In this document: positions 8,000-17,003 of the stretch, piece after piece
Position numbering within the stretch: the stretch's first letter is position 1
Layout of the letters: every line of letters begins with the position of its first letter
Assembly: GCF_003313505.1 (NCBI RefSeq)
Contig: NZ_QMHO01000008.1
Coordinates: 62,001 to 126,000, forward strand
Direction of reading: 5' to 3'
DNA length: 64,000 bases
Source: Pedobacter nanyangensis
Lineage (GTDB): Bacteria > Bacteroidota > Bacteroidia > Sphingobacteriales > Sphingobacteriaceae
Program-made: the position numbers and the translations under genes
The notes under the pieces: generated by a model
What the model saw: the letters and a program-made list of their open reading frames with translations, nothing else
What the model was told of the DNA's origin: nothing
Databases searched by the model: none

Positions 8000-9964
8000 C
8001 TAAACGGGCAACCTGTTCAATTCAATATCATCAGGGCTCACAAAAATTAACGGTACTTTTTCTACATCTACATAACTTGAATCTAATCCAAAACTGGTTA
8101 CTTCAGATAAACTAAGTTTTTTAAGGATAAAATAATAATCCATTATGGTTTCTTCGTAGAAACTCAGGTTGGTAAACTTGCTCAGGTGTTTCTCCAACAA
8201 TACAAACCTAAAATCGCCTGCAATATTATGTTTGTTTAAGGAGGTATATTGGCTGGTGATATCTACTTCTCCGTTTTTCACCAGCTCCTCAACTACTTTG
8301 CGATAGAGCAAATTTACACGCTGTTCGATCCTAAAACCTAGCTTAAAATCAATCCTGATCAGTTTTCCAGGGATAAGGAATTCAACCTTATAGTCCATCG
8401 TATAAGGTTCGTCCATTACATCAACATGCACCAACCAATAAACATCGGCCCGCTTAGGTTCTTTTTGAATGATAGAATAAATGATCTTCGACTCTATTTC
8501 TGTTTTGAAGTTGGCGCTGGTCAGATACACCAGCTGTGATGAAAATTTAGGTACAGAGGTATCATTGCTAAGTTCTTTTATGATCTCGTAGTAGTCTTCA
8601 ATTTCCACATATTTAACAAATCTATTTTTGATCTTGCGGGATGCGTACCAAGTCCACATTACGCTTAGCAATACCATGCTGATCAAGAGCGTTACCCAAC
8701 CACCATGTACAAATTTAGCCATGTTACCAATGAGGAACGACAGTTCAATTGCCATATAAATAGTCACGAAAGCCACAATTAAATACATCGGGAACTTTTT
8801 CCTCAACATATAAACCGCCACCAAAATGGTGGTCATCAAAAAGGTAAGGTTAATGGCCAAACCGTAAGCTCCCTCCATGTTGTCGGACTTCTGGAAAACC
8901 AATACAATGATGATACAGCCAATACAAAGCAACCAATTGATAGAGGGCACATACAATTGTCCTTTTTGCACGCTTGGATAGTTAATGCGCACCTTTGGCC
9001 ATAGGTTTAGCCTTACCGCTTCCGAAATTAAGGTGAAAGAGCCAGAAATCATTGCCTGTGAAGCAATTACCGCCGCTGTAGTAGCTAAAATTACCAAGTA
9101 CAGCACCAGGTTTTCGGGCACCAACTTAAAAAATGGATTAGAAAGAGCGTCGTGGGGGTCGTAACTTCCAGCGTTTTTCAGCACCCACACTCCCTGACCT
9201 AAATAATTGAGGATCAGCATTATCTTCACAAAGATCCAACTAATACGAATGTTGTTTCTGCCACAGTGTCCCAAATCGCTGTAAAGAGCTTCGGCCCCGG
9301 TAGTACAAAGAAAAACCCCGCCCAAAATTAGCAGTGCCCCTGGGTTGGTGGCCATTAAATGTATTGCATAATAAGGATTTAGCGCTTTAAAGATCCAAGG
9401 ATCGTGGACAACCTGCAATAATCCGATCACCCCTAAGGTACCAAACCAGAACATCATGATGGGTCCGAAAAGTTTACCCACCAAGTTGGTTCCAAATTGC
9501 TGAATGATAAACAACAGAGCGATGATAGAAATTACGATAGGAATAACCTGTACCTCAGGGAACTTCAGTTTTAAACCTTCTATTGCCGAGGTTACGGTAA
9601 TACTTGGCGTGATCATCCCATCGGCTAAAAGCGCAGCCCCGCCAATAATTGCAGGCACCACCAGCCACTTGGCCTTTTTTCGTACCAGTGAATAGAGCGA
9701 AAAAATCCCGCCTTCGCCCTTATTATCGGCCCTAAGCGTGATAATTACATATTTGATCGTGGTTTGCAGGGTTAACGTCCAAATGATACACGACAAGGCT
9801 CCGAGCACTAAATCGGGCGTAATGTGCTGCCCCGTATCTATTACTGATTTAAAAATTGCTTTTAGTGTATAAAGGGGAGATGTCCCTATATCACCAAACA
9901 CTATTCCCAGTGTAACTAATAACCCTCCGGCAGTAAGGGCATTAACGTTTTTATGACTTGACAC
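8000..9964 (-). CDS. kup: KUP system potassium uptake protein
   Basis: Potassium/proton symporter of the inner membrane, 654 residues. The N-terminal GDIGTSPLYTLK motif is diagnostic and is followed by about twelve membrane segments, then a soluble C-terminal domain of roughly 200 residues starting near WYASRKIKNRF. The start codon must be GTG at 9964: an in-frame TAA lies immediately upstream and no ATG occurs in the conserved N-terminus. The gene stands alone, convergent with the prenyltransferase gene and divergent from the T9SS type A protein. Confidence 0.94.
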   Translation of the reverse strand: MSSHKNVNALTAGGLLVTLGIVFGDIGTSPLYTLKAIFKSVIDTGQHITPDLVLGALSCIIWTLTLQTTIKYVIITLRADNKGEGGIFSLYSLVRKKAKWLVVPAIIGGAALLADGMITPSITVTSAIEGLKLKFPEVQVIPIVISIIALLFIIQQFGTNLVGKLFGPIMMFWFGTLGVIGLLQVVHDPWIFKALNPYYAIHLMATNPGALLILGGVFLCTTGAEALYSDLGHCGRNNIRISWIFVKIMLILNYLGQGVWVLKNAGSYDPHDALSNPFFKLVPENLVLYLVILATTAAVIASQAMISGSFTLISEAVRLNLWPKVRINYPSVQKGQLYVPSINWLLCIGCIIIVLVFQKSDNMEGAYGLAINLTFLMTTILVAVYMLRKKFPMYLIVAFVTIYMAIELSFLIGNMAKFVHGGWVTLLISMVLLSVMWTWYASRKIKNRFVKYVEIEDYYEIIKELSNDTSVPKFSSQLVYLTSANFKTEIESKIIYSIIQKEPKRADVYWLVHVDVMDEPYTMDYKVEFLIPGKLIRIDFKLGFRIEQRVNLLYRKVVEELVKNGEVDITSQYTSLNKHNIAGDFRFVLLEKHLSKFTNLSFYEETIMDYYFILKKLSLSEVTSFGLDSSYVDVEKVPLIFVSPDDIELNRLPV

Positions 9965-10116
9965 TTACTTAAAAATTTGACTGCAAAATTACATTAAATA
10001 ATCAGGATAAAAATCTATTTCATCAAAAAGCCAAAACTTTCCAAAAATATGAGCGCCAGGTGCGGCATTTATACCTTGTTAAATATTGTTAAATAATACC
10101 GCAACACCATCTTTTG

Positions 10117-10149
10117 TTTGAATTCTTTGTTTATTTATTTATATTTTTG
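10117..10149 (+). promoter_or_regulatory. Promoter TTTG-N21-TATTTTTG
   Basis: TTTG at 10117-10120 and TATTTTTG at 10142-10149 fit the Bacteroidetes -33/-7 pattern with a 21-bp spacer. It would drive the T9SS type A gene. The predicted transcript start, near 10156, leaves only a few bases before the ATG at 10161, or about 44 nt before the ATG at 10200. Confidence 0.5.
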
Positions 10150-10160
10150 TGAAACATTTA

Positions 10161-10682
10161 ATGAAAGCAAAAGGAGTAAAAATAGCGCTCAAATCACACA
10201 TGGCATCCCTTACGGTTATGCTCTTGCTTTTATGCTCTGCTGTTTTTGCGCAAAAAGCTGATACCAGTCGAATTTCAGTAAGGCCTAAAACCAAGCCTGC
10301 CGCTAAATTCCCAACCATAAAAGGCAGCGTACAGCCCTACAGGCCAAATATTTACAATTACCTACCAGCTACCAACCCAACCCACAACGCACCTGTTGCC
10401 AACAAGGAAAAGGGCGAAAAAAACCTGACCATCCTGAAAATATACCCTAACCCGGTGTTAGAACAGCTGAACATTAACCTTCGTTTGGATAAGGAAACTA
10501 GCATATCCATCAAAATTACAGACTTACTGGGTAACGATATTGTAACACTTGCCAATGAAAGATTACCGCACGGCGAGCATACCAAAACATACAATATGCC
10601 TTCGAAACTAAACGCAGGCATCTATTTTTTACGTATCGTGGCTGGCGGCGAACCTGTGATTAAAAGAATATCGGTACTCTAA
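10161..10682 (+). CDS. Secreted protein with T9SS type A sorting domain
   Basis: A small exported protein (173 residues from this start). A basic N-region and the hydrophobic core LTVMLLLLCSAVFA form a signal peptide. After a short, low-complexity Pro/Lys-rich region come about 80 C-terminal residues that are a type A (Por_Secre_tail) sorting domain: IYPNPVLEQLNI, KITDLLGNDI, LNAGIYFLRIV. It has almost no other domain, so cargo and tag are nearly the same thing. ATG at 10200 is an alternative start that shortens the signal peptide. Function unknown. Confidence 0.8.
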   Translation: MKAKGVKIALKSHMASLTVMLLLLCSAVFAQKADTSRISVRPKTKPAAKFPTIKGSVQPYRPNIYNYLPATNPTHNAPVANKEKGEKNLTILKIYPNPVLEQLNINLRLDKETSISIKITDLLGNDIVTLANERLPHGEHTKTYNMPSKLNAGIYFLRIVAGGEPVIKRISVL

Positions 10683-10700
10683 TATCAGTTTTTCTTTTGC

Positions 10701-10708
10701 TAGCTTTG
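10701..10708 (+). promoter_or_regulatory. -7 promoter element (TAGCTTTG)
   Basis: TAGCTTTG fits TAnnTTTG and lies 81 nt before the FAH-family start codon, in the only gap upstream of that gene. No convincing -33 element is visible. Confidence 0.35.
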
Positions 10709-10789
10709 CCATACGAAACCGTCGATGATTTTTCAGTGGCTTGAAAAACCTGACAGCTTCATCACAATTGAAAAGCAAATTACAAACAG

Positions 10790-11401
10790 ATGAAAATCAT
10801 TGCAATAGGCAGAAATTACGCCGCCCATGCCGCAGAACTCAACAATGCCATTCCAACCAAACCTATCATTTTTTTAAAGCCTGACACCGCTGTTTTAAAA
10901 GACAATAAACCCTTTTACCTTCCTGGCTTTTCTAATGATGTGCATTACGAATTAGAAATTGTTCTAAAGGTTTGCAAAGAGGGCAAACATATTGCCGAGA
11001 AATTTGCGGCCAACTATTATGACCAGATTGGCCTGGGCGTTGATTTTACCGCTAGGGACATTCAGGCCGAACATAAGGAAAAAGGCCTACCTTGGGAACT
11101 TGCCAAAGCCTTTGACAACTCAGCCGTGGTGAGCAATTTTTTCCCGAAAAACGACTATAGCAATCTTTACGACCTTAAATTTGAACTACAGAAAAACGGT
11201 GAGACCAAACAGCTTGGACATACTGCCAACCTGCTATTTTCGTTTGAAAAGATAATCGCCTTCGTTTCGCAGTACATCACACTTAAAAAAGGCGACCTTA
11301 TCTTTACCGGAACGCCAGAAGGCGTAGGAAAAGTGAGCCAGGGCGATAAATTAGAAGCCTGGCTTGAAGGCAAACAACTCCTTAATTTCGAAATAAAATA
11401 A
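10790..11401 (+). CDS. Fumarylacetoacetate hydrolase family protein
   Basis: A 203-residue FAH-fold enzyme of the compact FAHD1/YcgM type. Characteristic segments are IGRNYAAHAAEL at the N-terminus, PIIFLKPDTAVL, the metal-ligand region HYELEIVLKV (two Glu), GVDFTARDIQ (Asp ligand) and IFTGTPEGVG near the C-terminus. Members hydrolyse acylpyruvates or decarboxylate oxaloacetate; the substrate here cannot be deduced. The M23 peptidase gene follows at 3 nt, suggesting an operon although the two functions are not obviously linked. Confidence 0.9.
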   Translation: MKIIAIGRNYAAHAAELNNAIPTKPIIFLKPDTAVLKDNKPFYLPGFSNDVHYELEIVLKVCKEGKHIAEKFAANYYDQIGLGVDFTARDIQAEHKEKGLPWELAKAFDNSAVVSNFFPKNDYSNLYDLKFELQKNGETKQLGHTANLLFSFEKIIAFVSQYITLKKGDLIFTGTPEGVGKVSQGDKLEAWLEGKQLLNFEIK

Positions 11402-11404
11402 AAG

Positions 11405-13129
11405 ATGCGCAATTACATTACCTATTTAGCTGCTTTATCGGTATTCTTCTCATTTCATTTAAAGGCTCAACAAATCTATAGCAGTAACCCCTATCCCTTA
11501 ACGGATTTTAGGTCGCCATTGGATATCGAGCCACCGGCATTGGCGGGTTCTTTTGGAGAGTTGCGGGCCAATCACTTCCACTCAGGCATTGATTTTAGGA
11601 CCAACCAGCGTACTGGCTACCCCGTGTATGCCCCAGCCGACGGTTTCATTTCCCGCCTGAGAGTGCAAAACAGTGGCTTCGGACTCGCTTTATACATCAA
11701 CCATCCAAACGGCTATACTACCGTTTATGGACACTTATCAAGGTTTAACCCCAAAATAGCGCAAATTGCCAAAAATTTCCAGTACAAAAAGCAATCGTAC
11801 GAAATTGACGAATTTCCGGTAGCCGACCTTATTCCGGTTAGAAAAGGCGAAGTGATTGCCTACACCGGAAACACCGGAAGCTCTGGAGGCCCACACCTAC
11901 ATTTCGAAATACGCGACACCAAAACCGAGGCTACCATCAATCCGCAGCTATTGGGCATCAGTATACCTGACGATATTCCACCCGTAATCCATGCCATGTA
12001 CGTTTACCGTTTAAACGGAAAGCCCTTCAACGAATTTACGCCAAAACAATATTTTCAAGTAGCCGGAGGAAAAGGCACCTACAAGCTTAACCAGGTAAAT
12101 ACCATCCACCTAAACGGCGAAGTGGGCTTTGGCATTGTAGCTAACGACCGGCACAACGGGGCATCGGGCAACAACGGGGTGTATGCCATAGAACTTGCTG
12201 TGGACGATGTAACGGTTTATACTTCGGCGCTGGAACGCTTTACATTCGACAACAGTAAGGCCATCAACTCGCATATTGACTACCCTACTTATCTACGTAC
12301 CAAACAAAGTATCCAAAAAAGTTTTGTAGACCCGGGAAATCCGTTACAGATTTATTTCAATTTGGTAAACAGTGGCCGTGTTACCTTTAACGACGGCAAG
12401 CTACATGCAGTTAAGTACACTATTACCGATGCCAAGGGAAACAAAAGCACCTTGACTTTTAATGTACTTGCAGATACAAAAGCAGTAATTAACACGCCCG
12501 ATTTGCCCCCAGGCACCTTGTTTGGCTACCACAAGCAAAATGAATTTGGCAATAACGAGGTAAAAGTGGTATTGCCTAAAGGCACCTTATATAACGACCT
12601 GAATTTCATTTATAAGAAAACAGCCAAGCCACAGCAAAATGCCTTTTCCGAAGTTCACCATATCCAAAACAACCTTACCCCCTTACACACAGGTTTCGAC
12701 CTTTGGATAAAGGCCGACAGCACACTAGCCAAATACGAAAGTAAGGCCTTAATCGTGAACAGCAATAGGTCATCGCAGGGCGGATATTTCGACAACGGAT
12801 GGGTTAAGGCCAAGCCCCGTAATTTCGGCAGTTTCTTCATTGCTGTAGATACTATTGCCCCCAGCATTACTCCCGTAAATATCGCCAATGGCAAAAACAT
12901 GGCTGGACTTAGCAAAATGAACTTTAGGATCAGCGATAACCTTTCGGGTATCAAAAGCTTTAACGGATACATAGATGGCAAATGGATATTAATGGAATTT
13001 GACGCCAAAACCGCCAGCCTTTGGCACAACTTTGATGAAAGAACCACTGCGGGTAAACATACTTTCGAATTACTTGTTGTTGATATGAAGGAAAACACAA
13101 AAAGGTACGCCATTGAATTTTATCGTTAA
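11405..13129 (+). CDS. M23 family metallopeptidase
   Basis: Exported 574-residue protein with a signal peptide (cut after FHLKAQ) and an N-terminal LytM/M23 domain. Zinc ligands are visible as H59xxxD63 (HFHSGIDFR) and H164-x-H166 (PHLHFEIRD). M23 enzymes cleave peptidoglycan cross-bridges. The long C-terminal two thirds (residues ~180-574) is beta-rich, looks like immunoglobulin-type modules and contains no catalytic motif I recognise; this long form is common in Bacteroidetes. It sits 3 nt behind the FAH gene and 87 nt before bcp. Confidence 0.9.
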   Translation: MRNYITYLAALSVFFSFHLKAQQIYSSNPYPLTDFRSPLDIEPPALAGSFGELRANHFHSGIDFRTNQRTGYPVYAPADGFISRLRVQNSGFGLALYINHPNGYTTVYGHLSRFNPKIAQIAKNFQYKKQSYEIDEFPVADLIPVRKGEVIAYTGNTGSSGGPHLHFEIRDTKTEATINPQLLGISIPDDIPPVIHAMYVYRLNGKPFNEFTPKQYFQVAGGKGTYKLNQVNTIHLNGEVGFGIVANDRHNGASGNNGVYAIELAVDDVTVYTSALERFTFDNSKAINSHIDYPTYLRTKQSIQKSFVDPGNPLQIYFNLVNSGRVTFNDGKLHAVKYTITDAKGNKSTLTFNVLADTKAVINTPDLPPGTLFGYHKQNEFGNNEVKVVLPKGTLYNDLNFIYKKTAKPQQNAFSEVHHIQNNLTPLHTGFDLWIKADSTLAKYESKALIVNSNRSSQGGYFDNGWVKAKPRNFGSFFIAVDTIAPSITPVNIANGKNMAGLSKMNFRISDNLSGIKSFNGYIDGKWILMEFDAKTASLWHNFDERTTAGKHTFELLVVDMKENTKRYAIEFYR

Positions 13130-13216
13130 TTTTTGAATTTGCAAACAACGGTTTTAGCTTGAACAGCCCCCAGTACCCATACAAATCCTTAGCTTTAAAT
13201 TCAACCATTAAAAAAT

Positions 13217-13678
13217 ATGAGCACATTAAAAGAAGGCGATAAAGCGCCGGCATTTTCTGCAAAAGACCAACATGGAAACACCGTTACCCTTAACCAATTT
13301 AAGGGCAAAAAAGTGGTTTTATATTTTTATCCAAAAGATGATACCCCTGGCTGCACGGCAGAAGCCTGCGATTTTAGGGACAATTACCAAGGCTTACAAA
13401 CCAAAGGCATTGAGGTACTTGGTGTAAGTGTTGACGACGAAAAATCTCATCAAAAGTTTATCACAAAACATAGTTTGCCTTTTACACTTTTAGCAGACAC
13501 AGACAAAAACATTGTAGAAGCCTACGGCGTTTGGGGAGAGAAAAACATGTACGGCAAAAAATACATGGGCACCAACCGTACAACCTTTGTGATTAATGAA
13601 GACGGCAACATTGCACACATTATTAAAAAAGTAGACACTAAAAATGCCACTGCACAGGTGCTCGAATTATTAAAATAA
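13217..13678 (+). CDS. bcp: Thioredoxin-dependent thiol peroxidase (peroxiredoxin Bcp)
   Basis: A 153-residue peroxiredoxin of the BCP/PrxQ group. The peroxidatic Cys46 lies in DDTPGCTAEACDF and the resolving Cys51 is five residues later, the atypical 2-Cys arrangement of this group. It reduces hydrogen peroxide and alkyl hydroperoxides using thioredoxin; a trxA gene is present at 30.3 kb. Length and ends match the family. No operon partner is clear. Confidence 0.95.
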   Translation: MSTLKEGDKAPAFSAKDQHGNTVTLNQFKGKKVVLYFYPKDDTPGCTAEACDFRDNYQGLQTKGIEVLGVSVDDEKSHQKFITKHSLPFTLLADTDKNIVEAYGVWGEKNMYGKKYMGTNRTTFVINEDGNIAHIIKKVDTKNATAQVLELLK

Positions 13679-13701
13679 TCTTTTTGGCAACGTACGATAT
13701 T

Positions 13702-13738
13702 AGAGATTTATGAAGTTTCAAAAACTTCGTAAATCTCT
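13702..13738. repeat. Hairpin repeat (GAAGTTT/AAACTTC family)
   Basis: Arms 13702-13718 and 13722-13738 are inverted repeats of 17 bp with one wobble position and a 3-nt loop. There is no T-run, so it is not a standard terminator, although it follows bcp. A closely similar hairpin occurs at 45106-45139, which suggests a dispersed palindromic repeat. Confidence 0.6.
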
Positions 13739-13802
13739 TCCCTTTCCAAAATCTATTTCTATTTTTTGGAAATCAAATCAAGTACTACCATCTTCCGGTA
13801 GT

Positions 13803-13874
13803 CCCGCTATCCGCTTTACTCGGCCCCAAACCAGCCCCCACCCTTAGCCTTCGTGCCCGCTACTATCGGGTTTA
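13803..13874 (+). repeat. Dispersed intergenic repeat, copy A
   Basis: Starts CCCGCTATCCGCTTTACTC and ends with GTGCCCGCTACTATCGGGTT. A similar element lies in reverse orientation at 39599-39662, and related ends (CCGCTnT ... GGTTTAG) are at 30061-30122 and 44899-44966. It is GC-rich relative to its surroundings and noncoding. The rest of the 13679-14032 gap holds the hairpin before it, a short TTTCCAAAA/TTTTGGAAA-type inverted repeat and the terminator after it. Confidence 0.5.
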
Positions 13875-13979
13875 ATGGGCAAACACATTGCTACTATTTT
13901 AAATATTTGCGTTTTTAAAACATATCGGGCCTACGAAGTTTTAGACACCTCATAAGCCCCCCTTCCAGAACAGCCGCAT

Positions 13980-14012
13980 AAAAAAATCCTCTCCAAAAAC
14001 TGGAAAGGATTT
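13980..14012 (-). terminator. Rho-independent terminator of the collagen-PorE operon
   Basis: Arms 13984-13995 and 14001-14012 pair with one mismatch around a 5-nt loop; reading leftward the stem is followed by a run of seven T. It lies 21 nt past the porE-like stop codon. Confidence 0.75.
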
Positions 14013-14032
14013 CAGATTTATGTGTGTTGAAG

Positions 14033-16012
14033 TTAGTTCATTTGTTGTTTATCGTTTTTAACCACGGCCATTACCGGCGTAATTTTTACGATTTTAAACT
14101 CAGTACGACGGTTAAGTTGGTGCTGTGCCTCGGTACATTTCACTCCATCTGCACATTGGTTAAGCAGTTCGCTCTCGCCCTTACCCACAGCGGTCAATCG
14201 ATCAGCAGATACACCTTTGTTAAGCAGGTAGTCCATGGCACTATTCGCCCTTTTTTCAGACAATATTTGGTTATAGGCTGCTGTACCCCTGGCATCAGTA
14301 TGCGCTGCAAGCTCCATTTTTACATTGGGCATATTAGCCATAAACGCATGTACTTTATTCAAGCCAGAAACGGCGTCAGGCCGGATATTCCATTTATTAA
14401 AGTCATAAAAAATATTATCAAGCTTTACCGTAAAAACATCTTTGGCTCTTTCCAGCTCAAACTTAATATCGTAAATAGTAGATTGGTTCACGCCCTTGGT
14501 CGAAATTTCGCCAGTTTGGCTGGTAAAATATTGTTGCGGATTACCTTTCACCACATAATCCGTTTCTTTTTCCAAATTAAAGGCAAACTTACCGTTAGCA
14601 TCGGAGAAAACAGAAACTTGCGTTCCCCTATCCTTGTTGAGCAGCAAAATTTCCAAACCAGCAATAGGCTGGCCTGTTCCTTTTTCTACAACTTCCCCAT
14701 TAATGGCGTATATCTTATCTGGAGATTTCGGCTCGGCCTTGATTCCGGTGGCAAACCTGTAAATATCGTCCAATCCAACCCCGCCATTTCTATTGCTCGA
14801 AAGATACCCCGTTTTATGATCTGCATTAAACATGATCCCGAAATCATCTTTGGGCGAATTAAGCGGTGCCCTTAAATTTTCTACATCCTTAAAGCTATTT
14901 TTACTGCCCACCGCCGAGAAAACATCTAATCCGCCCATACCAATATGCCCCCGTGAAGCGAAATAGAACTTGCCGTCACTTCTCACCGTTGGAAAAACAT
15001 CATCCTGAGGGGTATTGATCTGATTGCCACAGTTTACCGGTTGGCTCCAACTTCCATTGGCCAACTTCTCGCTGTAATAGAGGTCCATCCCTCCAAAACC
15101 GCCTGGCATATCAGAAGCAAAATACAAAAGCTTACCATCAGGCGACAGGGCCGGATGCTGCACCGAAAACGCCCCTGCATTGTTGAACGGCAGCTTATCT
15201 TTTTCTACCCATTCGTCTCCTTTTTTAATGGCAATTAACAGGTATTGCTTTCCAACCTCTCCCAATTTCGACTTTTTGTTGCTGGCCAATACCGATCTGG
15301 TAAAGATCAGAGTGTCTAAACTAGGGTACACCGCTACCGGGCCGCTATGGTAGCCCTTATTGATAGAGCCTTTTAAAATCTCAACCTGTTTTGAAGAAGG
15401 CACTGCACTATATATTTTCAGGTATGGATTACCCGTCCAGCCGTATACTTCTTGGCCTTTTTTGTTTTTTTGCCAGCGGTCAGAAATGAAAAGTATATTT
15501 GAGCCAAATTTAGACGGGCTGAAATCCGAGTTTTCAGAATTTAAGCCAATTTCGCTTTCTACCGAAGCACCAATATCGGGGTTTTCGGCCCACATTTTTG
15601 CTACACCGCAAATATTTGCTTGCTTCTCTGCCTCTTGGGCTTGTGCTGGATTTTTCTGTCCCCAAATGGTAAAGTTATTGGCAGCTTCGCCAAACTTTCC
15701 ATTTTGCTTTAAGGCTTCAGCGAGGTATTTATAATTATCCGAAGTTGCATCAGGATAGCTCAATGTTTTTTTATACCAAATTTCAGCGGCTTCGGTATTA
15801 TTGATAAACCTGTAGCAATTAGCAATTTTCTGCGCCACATCCATGCTTGGGTTGGCTTTCATGATTTTATCATAAATCTCCAGTGCATATTTATAATCAA
15901 GCTGCCTGTAAAGTTTATCGGCCTCCTTGATATCATCAGAAAACAGTACCGAAGGCAAGAGGTAAATAATCAAGAAAAGAGCTGCAACCCTGAAAAACTT
16001 TTTAAATGTCAT
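14033..16012 (-). CDS. OmpA family protein of PorE type
   Basis: Exported 659-residue protein with the domain order known for the T9SS protein PorE: signal peptide, TPR-like helices (about residues 25-130, e.g. DKLYRQLDYKYALEIYDKIM), a beta-propeller with PD40/WD40-like blades (LSPDGKLLYFASDMPGGFGGMD), a carboxypeptidase-regulatory-like beta-sandwich (INGEVVEKGTGQPIAGLEIL) and a C-terminal OmpA domain (FYDFNKWNIRPDA; AAHTDARGTAAYN) that should bind peptidoglycan. It is the last gene of a leftward operon, 12 nt after PorP/SprF. Whether it is the housekeeping PorE or a paralogue dedicated to this locus is not decidable here. Confidence 0.85.
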   Translation of the reverse strand: MTFKKFFRVAALFLIIYLLPSVLFSDDIKEADKLYRQLDYKYALEIYDKIMKANPSMDVAQKIANCYRFINNTEAAEIWYKKTLSYPDATSDNYKYLAEALKQNGKFGEAANNFTIWGQKNPAQAQEAEKQANICGVAKMWAENPDIGASVESEIGLNSENSDFSPSKFGSNILFISDRWQKNKKGQEVYGWTGNPYLKIYSAVPSSKQVEILKGSINKGYHSGPVAVYPSLDTLIFTRSVLASNKKSKLGEVGKQYLLIAIKKGDEWVEKDKLPFNNAGAFSVQHPALSPDGKLLYFASDMPGGFGGMDLYYSEKLANGSWSQPVNCGNQINTPQDDVFPTVRSDGKFYFASRGHIGMGGLDVFSAVGSKNSFKDVENLRAPLNSPKDDFGIMFNADHKTGYLSSNRNGGVGLDDIYRFATGIKAEPKSPDKIYAINGEVVEKGTGQPIAGLEILLLNKDRGTQVSVFSDANGKFAFNLEKETDYVVKGNPQQYFTSQTGEISTKGVNQSTIYDIKFELERAKDVFTVKLDNIFYDFNKWNIRPDAVSGLNKVHAFMANMPNVKMELAAHTDARGTAAYNQILSEKRANSAMDYLLNKGVSADRLTAVGKGESELLNQCADGVKCTEAQHQLNRRTEFKIVKITPVMAVVKNDKQQMN

Positions 16013-16024
16013 AGAAACTCTGCG

Positions 16025-16999
16025 TTAAAAGTACCGCGGAGTAGTTAAAGCATTATTTCTGTAGTTTTTTCCAATAATCAATCCTAACGATATTTCGTGG
16101 CTACCAGATGAATATGAATTTAAATCGGACAAATTATAATCGTAGGCATATCCAATCCTAAATTTTTTGGCAACAAAAACTTCAACTAATCCAACAAGCG
16201 AATTTTGTTGAAAAGTCCCACTTAAATTGTTAGTTTTTTTCCACATATCCACACCCATCCTGTAGGAGCCGCCTATCCATAAAACATCCCTAAGTAAAAA
16301 AGATGCGTTTATATCGAAATTACCCATGGTATTGGGGTCATCGCGGAGCATTAAAGAGGGCTTAAATTTCACATCGTTACTAACATTTAAAATTGCTCCG
16401 GTTGTTAAAAAAATGTGGACAGGGGGCAAAATGATAAACCTTGCACGCTGGTTATTTTTATTTAAGGCTGTAGTAAGCAGGTTATTTGCCGAAAGCCCCG
16501 CATAAAAGACATCGTCGCTGTAGTGCAGCCCAATTTTTGCATCGGGCGAAATGTAGTTTTGCGTTCCGCTAAAGGCAGCGTCCGTTGGATCACCAATAAT
16601 AGCTTTTTCACTATTCAACGAAAACTGAACCGCTCCCACGCCTACACCAAAACTTAGCCTGCCTTGGTCTCCTACGGGCAGCCTGTAGGCATAATTTGCC
16701 ATAATGGCCGTTTGCCCTTGGATACCTGCCCTGTCGTTTAAAATAGAAAGCCCCAGGCCTACGTTATTATTGTGAAAAAAAGCACCGTCAACAATTAACG
16801 ATTGCGTAGTAGGCGCCCCTTTTACGCCAACCCATTGGTTGCGGCTAAGCAGATTAATGTTTAAATCTTCCTTATAGCCGGCATACGCCGGATTGACCAA
16901 CAAATTATTGAACATGTATTGGCTATAAGTCACCTCATTTTGCGATTTTGCCATGAAAGGGCACAACACAATCAAAATTTGGAAGAAAAATCTTTTCAT
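16025..16999 (-). CDS. PorP/SprF family type IX secretion membrane protein
   Basis: A 324-residue outer-membrane protein with a signal peptide (cut after MAKSQ) and the family start EVTYSQYMFNNLLVNPAYAGYKEDLNINLLSRNQWVGVKGAP (quoted in part: YSQYMFNNLLVNPAYAG, RNQWVG). The barrel part has repeated glycine/aromatic strands. PorP/SprF proteins are partners needed for export or surface retention of type B sorted proteins and are usually encoded beside their cargo; here the type B protein is 4 nt upstream. Between that gene and the PorE-like gene, with tiny gaps on both sides, it is clearly within one operon. Confidence 0.92.
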   Translation of the reverse strand: MKRFFFQILIVLCPFMAKSQNEVTYSQYMFNNLLVNPAYAGYKEDLNINLLSRNQWVGVKGAPTTQSLIVDGAFFHNNNVGLGLSILNDRAGIQGQTAIMANYAYRLPVGDQGRLSFGVGVGAVQFSLNSEKAIIGDPTDAAFSGTQNYISPDAKIGLHYSDDVFYAGLSANNLLTTALNKNNQRARFIILPPVHIFLTTGAILNVSNDVKFKPSLMLRDDPNTMGNFDINASFLLRDVLWIGGSYRMGVDMWKKTNNLSGTFQQNSLVGLVEVFVAKKFRIGYAYDYNLSDLNSYSSGSHEISLGLIIGKNYRNNALTTPRYF

Positions 17000-17003
17000 C
17001 GCT

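Noticed and set aside
14033-14875. 283-codon plus-strand ORF at the end of the PorE-like gene
   Set aside because: It is antisense to the OmpA and regulatory-like domains and has no recognisable protein features.
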